Shown here piece after piece: positions 10,815 through 21,884 of a stretch of DNA of 64,000 bases (its first letter is position 1; each line of letters opens with the position of its first letter). The stretch is taken from contig OU015490.1 of assembly GCA_907164885.2 (NCBI GenBank), positions 204,605,661 to 204,669,660 of the forward strand. Direction: 5' to 3'. The position numbers and the translations under genes were made by a program. The notes under the pieces are model-generated. The model saw nothing but the letters and a program-made list of their open reading frames with translations. It was not told the DNA's origin and did not search any database. This stretch comes from Dolomedes plantarius (lineage: Eukaryota; Arthropoda; Arachnida; Araneae; Dolomedidae).

Positions 10815-13440
10815 TGCTGATTGTTCTGTACTGATAAGGACAATATCATTTCGAATAGAAACTGTATGTAGGAACATCATGCTACGAGAAGTGAATACAC
10901 TCGAATCTATTTGATAAAATTATCATTTTATATGAAAGAAGAAAATTCTTAATCGAAAAAAAGAGTTTAAGGAAAATATGATTGGTCCGATAACAATAGA
11001 ACTTTAGAATATTGTCATTGCTGATGTAACTACATGAATGGCATTTGTAAATAAAGGAGTATAACGAAGAAATGTAACACCATTTAAACTTTAAAAGTTA
11101 TTTCATTATGAATATACCATGTACATTATGAGTGCATGGTGTCACCTTTAGTAGTACACAATGAATGCCACTTTTGGGCATTTATGTTTTAAAACATATG
11201 GGGAATTTATTTCTATACGTTTGAATGTTATATAAGAACGTTACGATTTAGCACACATGTTGTGTATTATAACATTCTTAACAGCTGGTTGCGTATAATA
11301 ACATTATACCATGTAATGCATTATGTTTATAATTTTTTTCCAACGAGGCAGGTACTTGGATTAGAGGCATCTTACTTACCTGGTCGGTACTTGGCTTGAA
11401 GTTCAAAATAGGCGAGACAACATTGCTTCCTTATAGGAATAATTTAAATAAAAAATAAAAGACAAAAAAGCCAAAAAAAAATCAGAATAAAAGCGAAACT
11501 ATCGACTGGTCTCTTCATTAGCAGGAAAAACAGAGTCGATCACCTCAATGGAAATCTTTCTGACGGGATGCAGGTCAAGCCAAAAAATCTTTTCAGCAGT
11601 TAGTGTCACCAATTTGTTTATGTAATTTGATCTTTTGTCTTCGGTTCCTTATAGAAAGCAATGTTGTTAATGTTACAACCTTCCTTATAGTGATAACACA
11701 GAAATGTTCATGCTTCGCTCGCTAAAATTATGTTTATGTGAAATAAAAAGGGCTCTCAACGAGAAAAACGTAAAAAATCCATATTACATTTGGAAAAAAT
11801 CCTCATTGTAATAAAATAATAGCTTTTATTAAAATATATTTTATATTACTAAAAATAATAAAAAAATTCGAATAAAATTACACACACTCAATTTCTAAGG
11901 TTACTTGAAGTTAAATTAAAGTTATTTTATTTAATTGTCATCAGATTGAATCCATTTCATCATTCATTTCCAAACAAATTTGCCGAAAATCTTTCTGGGT
12001 ATATTTTCTTTAAATGAGTGCTTCTTATCGTGTAGAACATGCTCTTTCTGTTACGTCTTTTACCAGTTCAGTTTTAGGTATCATCTATCATTTAGGTTGA
12101 TGATATCTAACAATTCATTCTGTCATCATAAGATCGTTTACAGTTTCAGTTACAGTTCATTACAGTCAGATCGTTACAGTTACAGAGAATGTGTGTTTTC
12201 TTGCTACTCTATCAACTTATGAAAAAACTCTCTGTATACTCAGAAAAGGGAGATAAATTAGTAAAATCGATCTTAAAGTGTGATAAGACTCCCTATTTGG
12301 TATTATTGTTTCCCTTTTTGATATTACGTAACAAATATCAACAATCTGGGCTGGTTTCGTAAGCGAGAGATGTATCAAGATTCAATCAAATGATATCAGC
12401 ATGTATCATTTTACATTCATTAATTTATGCAGTAATATAATTAAATTACATAATTAAATTCACATAACTAATTATGTTTACAAAGATAAATAAATATTAA
12501 TTTTTTTGCTATATTTTAACTTACAAGGGGAAAACCCAGTCTTTTGAGATGGTTTTGAAGAGAAAAACACAAAATGTCACTGAAAAACCCAAGTTTGGGG
12601 TCCCTGGATATAATACACACCAGCAAACTCATCTACGTTTCATATCAAGAACACCTCATTATACAAGTCGAAGTAAATGATACATAGTTCTAATCTAAGT
12701 CGGACGTTTACATAAAAATATTCTACGTGCATATATGTACCAATAATAGAAAATTTATAACGACATTCAGAAATTCTGTACAAGCTAATTTCTAAGGTAA
12801 ATATGTACATTTCGCATACAAAATCTTTAAAGATCCTTAAATATTTCAGCTCATTTAAGAGTTCTCAAATGCATAATACGACAATAAAACGTCAGCGAAA
12901 ATATGATTTCCCATTAGAATAAGTAAAAATATTATTCTATGTACGATAGGGAAAGCCCTGGGGATGTTTGCAATTTCTCTCATTTTATGTATGTAAAGAA
13001 AAGTCGCTTTGTGGTAAGCAATCTTGCAATATTGTTATACTCCCCCAGTGAATTTGCTGAAGGCTGATAAACGTAAGCTATTTTAACGAACATAAGGAGT
13101 GCGATAAATAGTTATCTTCAGCGTACCGAATAGCAGTCTTTAACAAAGCTTCGTTATTAATATGTGTTTCGTAGTACAGCATAGTTAAATGTATGCAGAA
13201 AATAACGAAACAGAATTTAAATAAAATAGCGAAATATGATCATTAAAGCTCTTCAATTTCACATATCCAACATATAACTGAGAGTAAAAAAATTAATAAA
13301 AATTCATAATGAGTATAATTCAATGCGCAATAGTCTAAACATTCAACTTAATAAGTAATAGTATTGCGCTTTCCTAATATGAAACATTTTATGTAATTAT
13401 AGTAAAGACTTTAATAAAATTGCTTTTCATGATTGATTTA
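10815..13440. other. Gene-free AT-rich stretch
   Basis: About 2.6 kb without a supportable gene or a recognised element. The ORF at 11980-12222 is cysteine- and serine-rich but short, AT-biased and without homologous context in the window. Confidence 0.4.
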
Positions 13441-13457
13441 CTGTCTCAAAGTAATGG

Positions 13458-13630
13458 TTTGGTTTGGAGTGCTACGGCCAACTTTTTGCTACACGAGGGC
13501 TAATTATAGTCGGACCTACAGTTTAAATCCGATTCCGAACGGCTACAAACATTCATGCCAACAGTGGGACTCGAGTCCACAGGACCTAGAACCGAATGCC
13601 AGCGCCCTAGCCATTCGGCCATCAATTGGC
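13458..13630 (-). mobile_element. tRNA-derived SINE, copy 2
   Basis: Reverse-strand copy of the SINE at 5087. It reads from 13630 leftwards with the tRNA-like head (GCCGAATGGCTAGGGCGCTGG), a B-box-like GGACTCGAGTCCC and a body ending in CCAAACCAAACC. It is flanked by near-perfect 14-bp target duplications at 13444-13457 and 13631-13644 (TCTCAAAGtAATGG, one mismatch). The ORF on the other strand at 13433-13687 is an artefact of this element. Confidence 0.85.
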
Positions 13631-14179
13631 TCTCAAAGTTATGGATCGAAACTCAATCAATACCTTGCAAAATATTCATTTAAATAATTAGGTATATGCG
13701 AACTGTGTGATGAATGAATGACATTTGGCTCAAAAGGCTTTTTTTTCAGCGTAATTATTCGGCGTTCTGAAGTAGTTCGTAAATAAGAAATATTTAGGAA
13801 GAATTTGGTGATCCCTTATTTTGAGAGTTAAGCAGAAAAGGGCAAATTTAAATGTCTCAAATACCATAAATTTTCAGAAGTTTACTTCCCGTTGAGATTT
13901 ACCGTCTCTTCCTCTATGCTATAGATACGAGCAAAACCCATCTGACCTTCTAACTGGAACTCTTCCTAGCTCTGCAGCAACACTAAAAAAAGAACCTAAA
14001 GTGAATGCCAATACTTCGGAATAAAGCTACAAACATTTTTGGCATATAACGGTTCAATTATAATAGAACCGAATGTAAGTATTTTTACATACCATATCTG
14101 TGCATGTGGTACAATGAATAGGCAATTGAAATTACAGATTTGTAAGTCAAAAGGAACATGATAAAATCGGCATTTTGTC

Positions 14180-14570
14180 TACTTTTAGTACAGGGTGCGG
14201 CGAAATGAACTCCCATATTTCAGAGCGCAATAAAAAAACGAACGAAACAATTGACAGAAAAAAGCTTTATATTTTCTAAAAGTGCTTTTAATCTAATTTC
14301 TTTCCAGTAGGTTTTGAAAATAACATGACTGAGATGGTGCCCGTTATTTGTGATTCACTGACGAAGCCGTTCTCTAAAGTTTGCCATCATTATGTTGGTC
14401 ATCTCTGGGAGAATGGCGGCAAGTTCCTCACGAATAAGGGACTCACGGACTCATCGCACATTTTCCAGTGTTCTGGTGTTCCACTTGGCTACCTTGGTAG
14501 TGCAGACGCATTTGCTTTCCCGTTTGAAACCTGTTCAGTCTTCATAAAAGACTTACTATTTTTATTTTAA
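14180..14570 (-). pseudogene. Relic of a mariner-like transposase 3' end
   Basis: The minus-strand translation across about 14330-14510 gives the motif series RESLIREELAAILPEM followed by NFRERLRQ and NNGHHLSHVIFKT. This is the C-terminal tail typical of mariner/IS630-type transposases after the catalytic core. About 110 bases further left, 14190-14215 carries a terminus-like ACAGGGTGCGGCGAAATG that reads as one element end. Stops interrupt the frame, and the catalytic domain and other terminus are not seen. It is too eroded to assign to a subfamily. Confidence 0.5.
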
Positions 14571-14946
14571 ATTTTTAAATAATTAATTATAATAATTGTT
14601 TCATTTTATTCATCATATTGTTTGTAATTTGCATTCAAATTGTCTTTCTGGTCAATAGATGGCATCACTATGCAATTTTTTTTTACTTCAAGCTAAAATG
14701 TTTTTTATTCTGTTGTTGTTGCACATTCGATTCTGAGCAATGGCAAGAAAATGGCTAAGAAAATGTTTAATCTGTTGTGGTGTATATTCTGTTCTAAGCA
14801 ATGTCATGTAAGAATTCAAACATGGCTATGTTGGATGCGATTCCGTTTTTCTTTTTTTGTTAAAGATTCTGTTCAGATTATTGTTCAAACTGTTGACATT
14901 TTGAAGTGAATTATTCGTTTTGTAAAACCTAATTCCGAAGGGTTAT

Positions 14947-17290
14947 TCAGTCTGTCATGGACGTACAAACTTCGACGTTGATATGCGCATCGTATTTCAT
15001 GAGCAGATAGGCACTGTAAGGAACAACATATCTGTTGTCCAGTGTGGTTCCACTCACAACAACTATTGGACCCATGCGTCTTCTATACTTAGGATATCCA
15101 TCGGCATTATGCACAGTCTCTATCTGATAATCCTTTGGGAAACTTTTCCTACACTTTCCAGCTTCCATGCAAGGTGCACCAGGATTGTTACCCCCTCAGG
15201 GACCATGCACCATACAGCGCTTGGTGATTTCATGCAGACGTGAATTTTGAACAGGATCTGGAATCTCGGCACTAACAAAACGATCGATGCATTCCGCTGT
15301 TGAAAACTTGTCTTCTGACCGTACGACAATTAAGATGTGGGCATGCGGAAGACCCCTCTTTTGAAATTCGATCGTGTACACATGAGCTACCGAAATACCT
15401 AAAACACCATGCACTGTCAGATCTTGAAGAATGGATTTCAACTTCAAGTTGTAGACGCGTGCAACCAAATCTGGACGGTCGCTTGGCGCTTCACCTCTTC
15501 TTAAATTTTATGTAATATCAGGCCAATTAGGATTAGCTGTAAACGTTATGAAAAGATCAGGAGGACCAAATTTTGCAAATATAGACATGGCATCAGTGCA
15601 CCTCTCACGCATGTTTCTAGGCGAGCCTTCGAACGATGAGGGAAGAATGACTGGAATTCCGGCTGCTCGTACGTCACCATTCTGTGCTCTGTTTTCAATA
15701 TGATCTGCAAGTCCCTGGTAAAGTTCAGTTCGTAGCTTCTGTTGATGCGTCCTGATATAGTTCAAATTGTTGGCTTCAACTTGCAAGTAAGAATCCACGA
15801 TGAACTGCTGTGTAAGTCTTTCGGCACTTATAACTGAATTAAAGTCTTCTCTTATGGCCGTCAAAGCTGCTTTGTACTGCAGCATAGTCACATGAACTCT
15901 AATTATGTTTGCTTGCGCTCCATCATAAGCCTCGCAAGTCCAGTTAGGCTGCCAACCTGGTTCACCATACGGGAATAAAATGGGATAACACATGGGATCC
16001 AAGTTGGGACTGAGAATGTTGATGTTTACATACTGCTGATTACATACTTGGATCTGCCAGATTCACTGGATAAATTCTAATGTCCCTATCGAAAGGAGGT
16101 TCATTATCATCATTCACAAATACCATTGCAATTTCATTCGCTGCAGGTGCATTATATCTTCTCTGATTGGAGTGTCTGTCTCGTCGGAAAACCAGATTGA
16201 CAACTGGAATGTCTTCTGCTGCTTCGTTTGCCTCTACGATCGCTTGAGCTTCAACGTCCCTTAGCATACGGTAAGTGTGACTAAGTCGATTGGTCGCTCT
16301 GAATAGCCTGTCCAAGTGGTCCAGAAGACGGGGGTTGTTGATTACATTACGGGGGGTTGTTGAAGTACATTGTTGATTAGCAGGATGACGAACTCTGATT
16401 TCTGTTGCCTGTGTGCTGTCTATGACGTAAAGTTGGGCATACTGTAGAGCTTGTCCATTAGGTGGTTGAATGTGGCTTGTATTGTGAAAAACTTGACCAT
16501 GCACTTTAAACACGTAGGGTCGTCTTCCACTGAAATTAACCACTTAGGCTCCCATCGATGCAAAGGACAAAGCACTATTGAAAGAGCGAATATTGTCTCG
16601 GAAATTCTTGTAATCTTTATTTTCTGGATTCATCAGCAAGTCTTGAAGAAGTGGTGGATAATTTAACTGATTTCCTTCAGAATCCATTGGTTTTCTCAAT
16701 ACAACTTTCCCTTTTCGGCAGCAATTATTGAATTTTCTGTCCGCAGGTCGTTCACAAGCAAAATTCTTTGAACCACAGAATTTGCAAATGTCCGTCATTA
16801 GGCCACAGTAATGTAACTGCCCACTTTCGTTGTTAATTGCTTCATCTCGCACTCTCTCAGTGTTTCTTTCATTTCTTCGACGGTGAAATTCCCCATGTGC
16901 ATATCTTCGCATCTGCTTTTGTGACTCTGTTTCTTGTTCACGATCTCACCTCTGCGATTCTGCATTTTTCCGTTTTCGCATCTGCGCTTGTGACTCCGTT
17001 TCTTGTTCAAAACGTCGCCTCTGTAATTTTGCTTTTGCCTGTCGTCGAATCTTTGTTTCCAATTCACTTTCTTGTAGTATACGTTGCCTGGGCGATTCGG
17101 CATCAACATCTCTTCTCATCTGTGTTACTAATGGTGTTTGTAGCTCCCGATATTGCCTTTGAGATATAGTATTAGCTTCTTGAATCCTGTTCAATGACTC
17201 TTGACTTTGCCTTTGCTACCACCTTCTTTTCCGTTCAGCAGTCAAACGGTGCCTTCTTTGAATTGGTGCTTCATATGGATTCATTGCTAT
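14947..17290 (-). pseudogene. Helitron Rep/helicase protein, N-terminal part, decayed
   Basis: Read right to left, the translation gives, in order: an Arg/Gln/Lys-rich N-terminus with repeated arms (17290-16800); a Cys-rich zinc-finger-like segment with CKFCGSKNFACE (about 16790-16700); the segment VFKVHGQVFHNTSHI (about 16500); the Helitron-like N domain ending LFITFTANPNWPDIT (16002-15511); and the rolling-circle HUH motif in GLPHAHILIVV (about 15350). The last recognisable piece is YDAHINVEVCTS (about 14960), where similarity stops, so the rest of the Rep domain and the whole helicase are absent. Damage includes in-frame stops at 15508 and near 16543 and frame changes near 16020 and 15180-15200. 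No Helitron terminus was found on either side. Confidence 0.8.
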
Positions 17291-17334
17291 TGGTAACAAT
17301 TTACAGTGCTTTAGATGTATATAGAAATAATATA

Positions 17335-18553
17335 CACTAAAGTACCACTGAATTAGGGATACCTACCTAGTAACGAGTTGGGCGTCCTCTGGCCTTGATA
17401 ACGGCTGCCACACGACGAGGCATAGATACAACAAGTTTCTGGAAACGTTCCACGGGAATAGCTTGCCAAATATTGGCTAAAGCTGTCCATAATTCAGTAA
17501 GGTTCTTTGGTGCTGTGTGATGGTCTTTCACGCCTTGTTCCAAAACATCCCAAAGATGCTCAATAGGATTTAAGTCTGGGCTTCTAGGTGGCCAATTCAT
17601 GACAGAGAAGTCAGAGGAATGCTCATCCAACAAGCCAGTAGCCAACCGGGACTTGTGAGAGGTACAGTTGTCTTGCTGGAAAACTCCATTGCCATGCGGA
17701 TAACAGAACAGCATAAACGGTTGGAGGTGATCACCCAGCAACTCTCCATACCGAATTGCATTGAGGGAGGTTGGTACACGCACCAAAGATCCCAAACTGT
17801 GCCACGGAAAAACACCCCAGACCATGATTGAGCCACCATGCCCTTGTACAGTTTCAGCCAGGCATGCAGGATCCATGGCTTCATGAGCCTGATGCCATAT
17901 TCTGAGCCTCCCGTCGGCGTTAAGTAGTCGAAATCGAGACTCATCACTCCATGCTACTCGTTTCCAGTCCTCTACACTCCAGTCTCTGTGCTCTCTTGCC
18001 CAGGCAAGACTTGCAGCCCGATGGCGAGTATAGAGCAATGGTACTCTCGTAGGTCGACGGCTCCTGAAACCCATACGGTGAATTGAGCGTTGCACAGTCC
18101 GGTTACTGACTGTACGACTGGCACCGTCATTAAACTGGGTGGTAATTTGAGCTATTGTTTGGCTTCGCTGGCTACGTACAATACGCCTGAGCCGTCTCTC
18201 ACCACGCACTATCAAGGCTAATTGTCCTTTGCAGTTTGCCCGATCGCTAGTTTTTTTCCACCATCCATGTATTCTTGGTATACTCTTGACACTATCGACC
18301 TTGAAAATCCTAGCTGTCTGACGATTTCGGAAATTGAATGGCCCATGCGTCGCGCACCTACGATTTGTCCGCGATCGAAGGCGTCTAAATCAGGCAGTTT
18401 ACCCATACTGGGAATTCCAACAACTAATTCAGAACAACCACAGTACGCGCTATATATGCAGTTACCACAGCGCCCTTACTTGCGCATACATGATGCGCAG
18501 CGCTACACAATTTGCATAGGCTTTGCTATCCCTAATTCAGTGGCACTTCAGTG
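17335..18553 (-). mobile_element. Tc1-type DNA transposon with TIRs and TA duplication (1219 bp)
   Basis: The left end CACTAAAGTACCACTGAATT and the right end, whose complement reads CACTGAAGTGCCACTGAATT, are terminal inverted repeats. TA is present on both sides (17333-17334, 18554-18555). It carries one transposase gene on the minus strand. A second, split copy lies at 50609-57089. It sits between a Helitron relic and the four-layer nest. Confidence 0.92.
17367..18406 (-). pseudogene. Tc1-family transposase with one frameshift
   Basis: Two reading frames cover one transposase. 18406-18218 gives the N-terminal helix-turn-helix DNA-binding part (AFDRGQIVGARRMGHSISEI and following). 18215-17367 (282 codons) gives the second DNA-binding domain and the DDE catalytic core: first Asp in AWSDESRF, second Asp in FQQDNCTSHK, Glu in SPDLNPIEHLW, with DD34E-type spacing. 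The break coincides with the homopolymer of seven T (seven A in sense) at 18251-18257. Gain or loss of a base there would explain it, and a sequencing error is possible. Otherwise the protein has its usual length of about 340 aa and reaches its stop next to the TIR. Confidence 0.9.
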
Positions 18554-19608
18554 TAATTCGAGAAAGTGGCACAAAACAAAATAATAAAATTTCCCCTTAT
18601 AATTACCTGTTTTAAGGTGACTGCCTACATTCAGAGCCATTTTTTTAAAAATCATTTTTTTAAGGATTTTTTGGTCTTTTATGGTAAAATAGCATTTAAA
18701 AGTTAAAAAATAAACAAAAACTTGCCTGTAAATACCACACTTTTTTATAAAGTGGTCAATTGGAAGTAATTTTTAATGAAATTTAGCTAAACTGTGATAC
18801 ATATGACAATGATCTTCAAAACCCACAATTTATGAGAAATTTTAAAATGCAAAAAAATACAGACAATTTTATGTTGCAAAATAAAAATTTCCCCCGATTC
18901 GTCATTCCTCTCCTTATAAAAACAGCCTCAAACACAATGGCGTACGCAGGGGGGGTTGATGGGGGTTAACCCCCCCCCATTGGTTCTGATTACATAAATT
19001 ATTTAAATAGGTTGGGAAGAGTTCCGTATCCTGTGCCTGGAAATTTGGCAATTTTTTTGGGCGATAAATATTTCAATATGGTATATTATCAATCGTTTGT
19101 GTTACGATGTTTTTATGGTGGTTTCTTATTCGGGTACTTACGTATTAACGCCACCACAGCTACAGAGTTTGTGAAGAAAATTCATAAGAAATGAGCTCCT
19201 GATGTACGGACATTTCTAATAGAATCTGCTGGTAAAATGTATAATAGAAATTTGTTTCTTGACGTAACAAAACTGTATTCAAATTGCATCCGCTCTTTTT
19301 TAAGTCGTATAATTTTTTTTTTTTGATGGTAGAACGATAACGTTTCCATGACTACGCTTTATTTTCTATTAATTAAACTGCCCAGTACCTATATAATTAA
19401 AAACCCAATAAGGGTGGGGGGGGGGATTGGGGCCTCGGAGTTTGTGGAGAAAAGTCATAAGAAATGAGCTCCTGATGTACGGACATTTCTAATAGAATCT
19501 GTCGGTAAAATGTTATATTTTTTCGGCATTGGTTATTTGACTTTTACGGCAAAAATTTCTATATATATTTATGCATGGTTCTCTGTATCTCTCTCTCTAT
19601 CTATCTAC

Positions 19609-19657
<49 letters not shown>

Positions 19658-19660
<3 letters not shown>

Positions 19661-20425
19661 TATACCCACTAAAGTCCCTTCCCACCCTCTTAACTTCGGA
19701 ACGGCTGCTGCTATATTCATAAAAGTGGTGTCTAGGTACAGTAAAGTAGCCACGCACTACTGAATAAAACCACCTACCGCGCCACCTGGTGGAAAACTGC
19801 GGAGTTAGCAATCCTATCTCGAAAATGGAACGAGATAGGGGAAAAAAGTGATTTACAAAGTTGTAGAAAATCATCGATTTAGTACAAATAGATACCTTGG
19901 GGACATTAACGCAAAAAAATAGAACGGTTAAAACGCGCATTTGTTTTTTCATGATTTCCTACATTGTGACGTGACAAAACGATCTGAGAAAGAAAAAAAC
20001 AACTAGTTTTAACAATATACCTTTATTTGAGATGTTCAAACTTCTCACCGTCATTGCGGTGTCGTGTTTTGCCCGAAAGATAATCATTTCTCCTTCCGTT
20101 CAAGTTTCGTGACGTCTCAGTGTAGGAAATCACGAAAAAACAAATGCGCTTTTTAACCATTCTATTCTTCGCATTAATGTCCACAATGCGACTTTTCTTA
20201 CTAAATCGATGATGCTCTACAACTTTGTAAATCCCTTTTTTCCCCTATCTCATTCCGTTTTCGAGATAGGAATGCTAACTCCGCTATTTTCCACCAGGTG
20301 TTGCTGTAGGTGGTTTTATTCAGTAGCGCATGGCTACTTTACTATACCTAGACACCACTTTTATGAATATAGCAGCAGCCGTTCCGAAGTTAAGAGGGTG
20401 AGAAGGGACTTTAGTGAGCATACTG
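19658..20425. mobile_element. 768-bp foldback/MITE with about 318-bp inverted arms (layer 4)
   Basis: The arm at about 19658-19976 is repeated in inverse at about 20108-20425 with few differences and a spacer of about 130 bp. Both termini begin CAGTATAC/CAGTATGC followed by CACTAAAGTCCCTTC, and both abut (TA)n microsatellite, so the insertion was into TA-rich DNA and the exact TA duplication cannot be fixed. Mirror-image ORFs on the two arms (19605-19952 minus, 20209-20469 plus) are a by-product of the symmetry. Confidence 0.8.
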
Positions 20426-20612
20426 TATATATATATATATATATAATTTCAGGTTATCTCTTCTACTGAAACTACCGCAGGTTAAGTAATGGAAAAAAAA
20501 CAACATTTAACATTTTACCGGCTGTTGTTCGCACGCGCACGCAGTTATCTTTTGAATTCCTTGTTGCCTTGTTGTTTGCTGATTTTTGACGCCATTTTTT
20601 AGTGCTACGAAA

Positions 20613-21230
20613 ATGCGTATTTGGGATTTGCCAAAAACAGAAGAAGATGCAATTTTATTTTTTCAGGAGCGAAATATTTTACCGAAAAAACGAAAATTAC
20701 CAATTTTCATGACTTGAAACTTTATTTTGGTAAACGTAAGTTTTGAAAATGTGATTTTAGACAGCGTGATCAGCAAGTGGGACTTAGAAAAGACAACTGG
20801 TTTGAGGGAAGCAGAACTTCATTTTGTGCAGCTTTGAGATTCATATACTTCTGGTGTGAGGAGTTGACGTCGATTAAATTTTGTGAAAAGCAACTTGATT
20901 TATCGGATAAAACTGTTATAGATCGGAAATATTACATGCGTGAATTATGTGTCTTGGATATAGAGAATAAACCAAACAAGCAGGTAGGTGGACCAGATTG
21001 CATTGTCGAATTGCAATTGATGAAAGTTTGTTTACTAAACGTAAAAATAATTGCGGTCGAGTATTACCCGAACAGTGGGTGTTTGGTGGTATATGTAGAG
21101 AAACAAAAGATTCGTTTGTTGTCACTGTTCCTACTAGAAATGGCTCTACCCTTCTTGATAAAATTATTGAAAACATTGCAGATGGTAGCACAATTTATTC
21201 TGACACTTGGAAAGGTTACCAAACAAATAG
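20613..21230 (+). pseudogene. Merlin transposase (ISXO2-like DDE domain), broken
   Basis: The putative start MRIWDLPKTEEDAILFF is at 20613. After a frame change near 20715-20790 the product continues with NWFEGSRTSF through VGGPDCIVE. A second frame change near 21005-21015 coincides with a 5-base microduplication (AATTGCAATTG). The catalytic stretch then reads AIDESLFTKRKNNCGRVLP, WVFGGICRET and STIYSDTWKGY. These are the ISXO2/IS1595-like core with the first Asp (IDES) and second Asp (YSD). Similarity ends after 21230, before the expected third acidic residue, so the protein is truncated as well as frameshifted. It would have moved the Merlin element around it. Confidence 0.8.
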
Positions 21231-21884
21231 AATAGAAATATGTGTTTGTTATAAAATCGTGTTTGATATAAAATTTATTTTGTTTCTATTTGTTTTGTTT
21301 TTAAGCCTAAGTGACACCGAAAAGATGGCGTCGCTTAGATAGGTTGCAATAATCTGAGTTTTCCGCCAAACGCGGAAAAATCAGAAATCGCTCCAAATAG
21401 CGCCAAGCGGCACAGGATACGGAACTCTTCCTAATAGGTTTAAGCTCTGCACTGATTGCTCAAAACTACTCTTTCATAGTTACCCCCCCCCCCCCTTTGA
21501 AAATTTCTGCGTACGCTGCTGGCCAAACAACAACTATTTATTATTATACATCAATTATTCAGCATCATTTCATTAACAATAGCATTTGAAACATTTCCTG
21601 AAAATTTTATCAAATTATATGCATTATTATGTGAAATATGATAACGGTAGAGATTTGTGCTAAGAAACATAATTCTGAGAAAAACGCATTTAAAGTTGTT
21701 TGCCACTTCAATTTTGTAGCAGAAGTTTTTTAAAATAGCTATAACTCTGCTTCTAATTGATGTAGAGTGAAAATCAAAACGGTTTTGAAAAGAGAAAAGA
21801 TTGAATTGCACGATTCCTAGAAAAAATAAAATTGACCAAAATAGTCAAAAAATGACGTTTTCAACGTAGGCAGTCACCTTAAAA

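Larger units (their letters stand above)
19014..21432 (+). mobile_element. Merlin (IS1016-type) DNA transposon with 8-bp duplication (layer 3)
   Basis: Inverted ends GGAAGAGTTCCGTATCCTGT lie at 19015 and, inverted, end at 21431. The flanking 8-bp direct repeats AATAGGTT (19006-19013 and 21433-21440) are identical. An 8-9 bp duplication is the Merlin hallmark, and the internal ORF carries the matching transposase type. It contains an internal direct duplication (about 19162-19229 repeated at 19440-19507) and is itself split by a foldback element. Confidence 0.85.
18936..21521. mobile_element. Short hAT-like non-autonomous element (layer 2)
   Basis: The ends CAATGGCGTACGCAG (18936-18950) and the complement of 21507-21521 (CAGCAGCGTACGCAG) form terminal inverted repeats followed inward by long G/C runs. 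The flanking 8-mers CTCAAACA (18928-18935) and GCCAAACA (21522-21529) match at 6 of 8 positions, compatible with a worn hAT 8-bp duplication. Without the Merlin insertion it is about 160 bp. Family assignment is inference from end shape. Confidence 0.55.
18616..21878. mobile_element. Outer non-autonomous DNA element, TTAA/TA target (layer 1)
   Basis: Terminal inverted repeats GGTGACTGCCTAC start at 18616 and end at 21878 on the opposite strand, each next to TTAA (18612-18615, 21879-21882). TTAA suggests a piggyBac-type target, but the ends do not start with the usual CCY. A TA target with ends AGGTGAC is equally compatible. Without the inner insertions the element would be about 670 bp and it shows no transposase of its own. 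It is the host of layers 2 to 4. Confidence 0.65.

Noticed and set aside
13433..13687. 84-codon ORF ending around a tRNA-like sequence
   Set aside because: It spans SINE copy 2 on the opposite strand and has no protein-like features.
19605..20469. Two similar ORFs on opposite strands as a gene pair
   Set aside because: They are the two arms of one inverted repeat. Similarity follows from the foldback structure.
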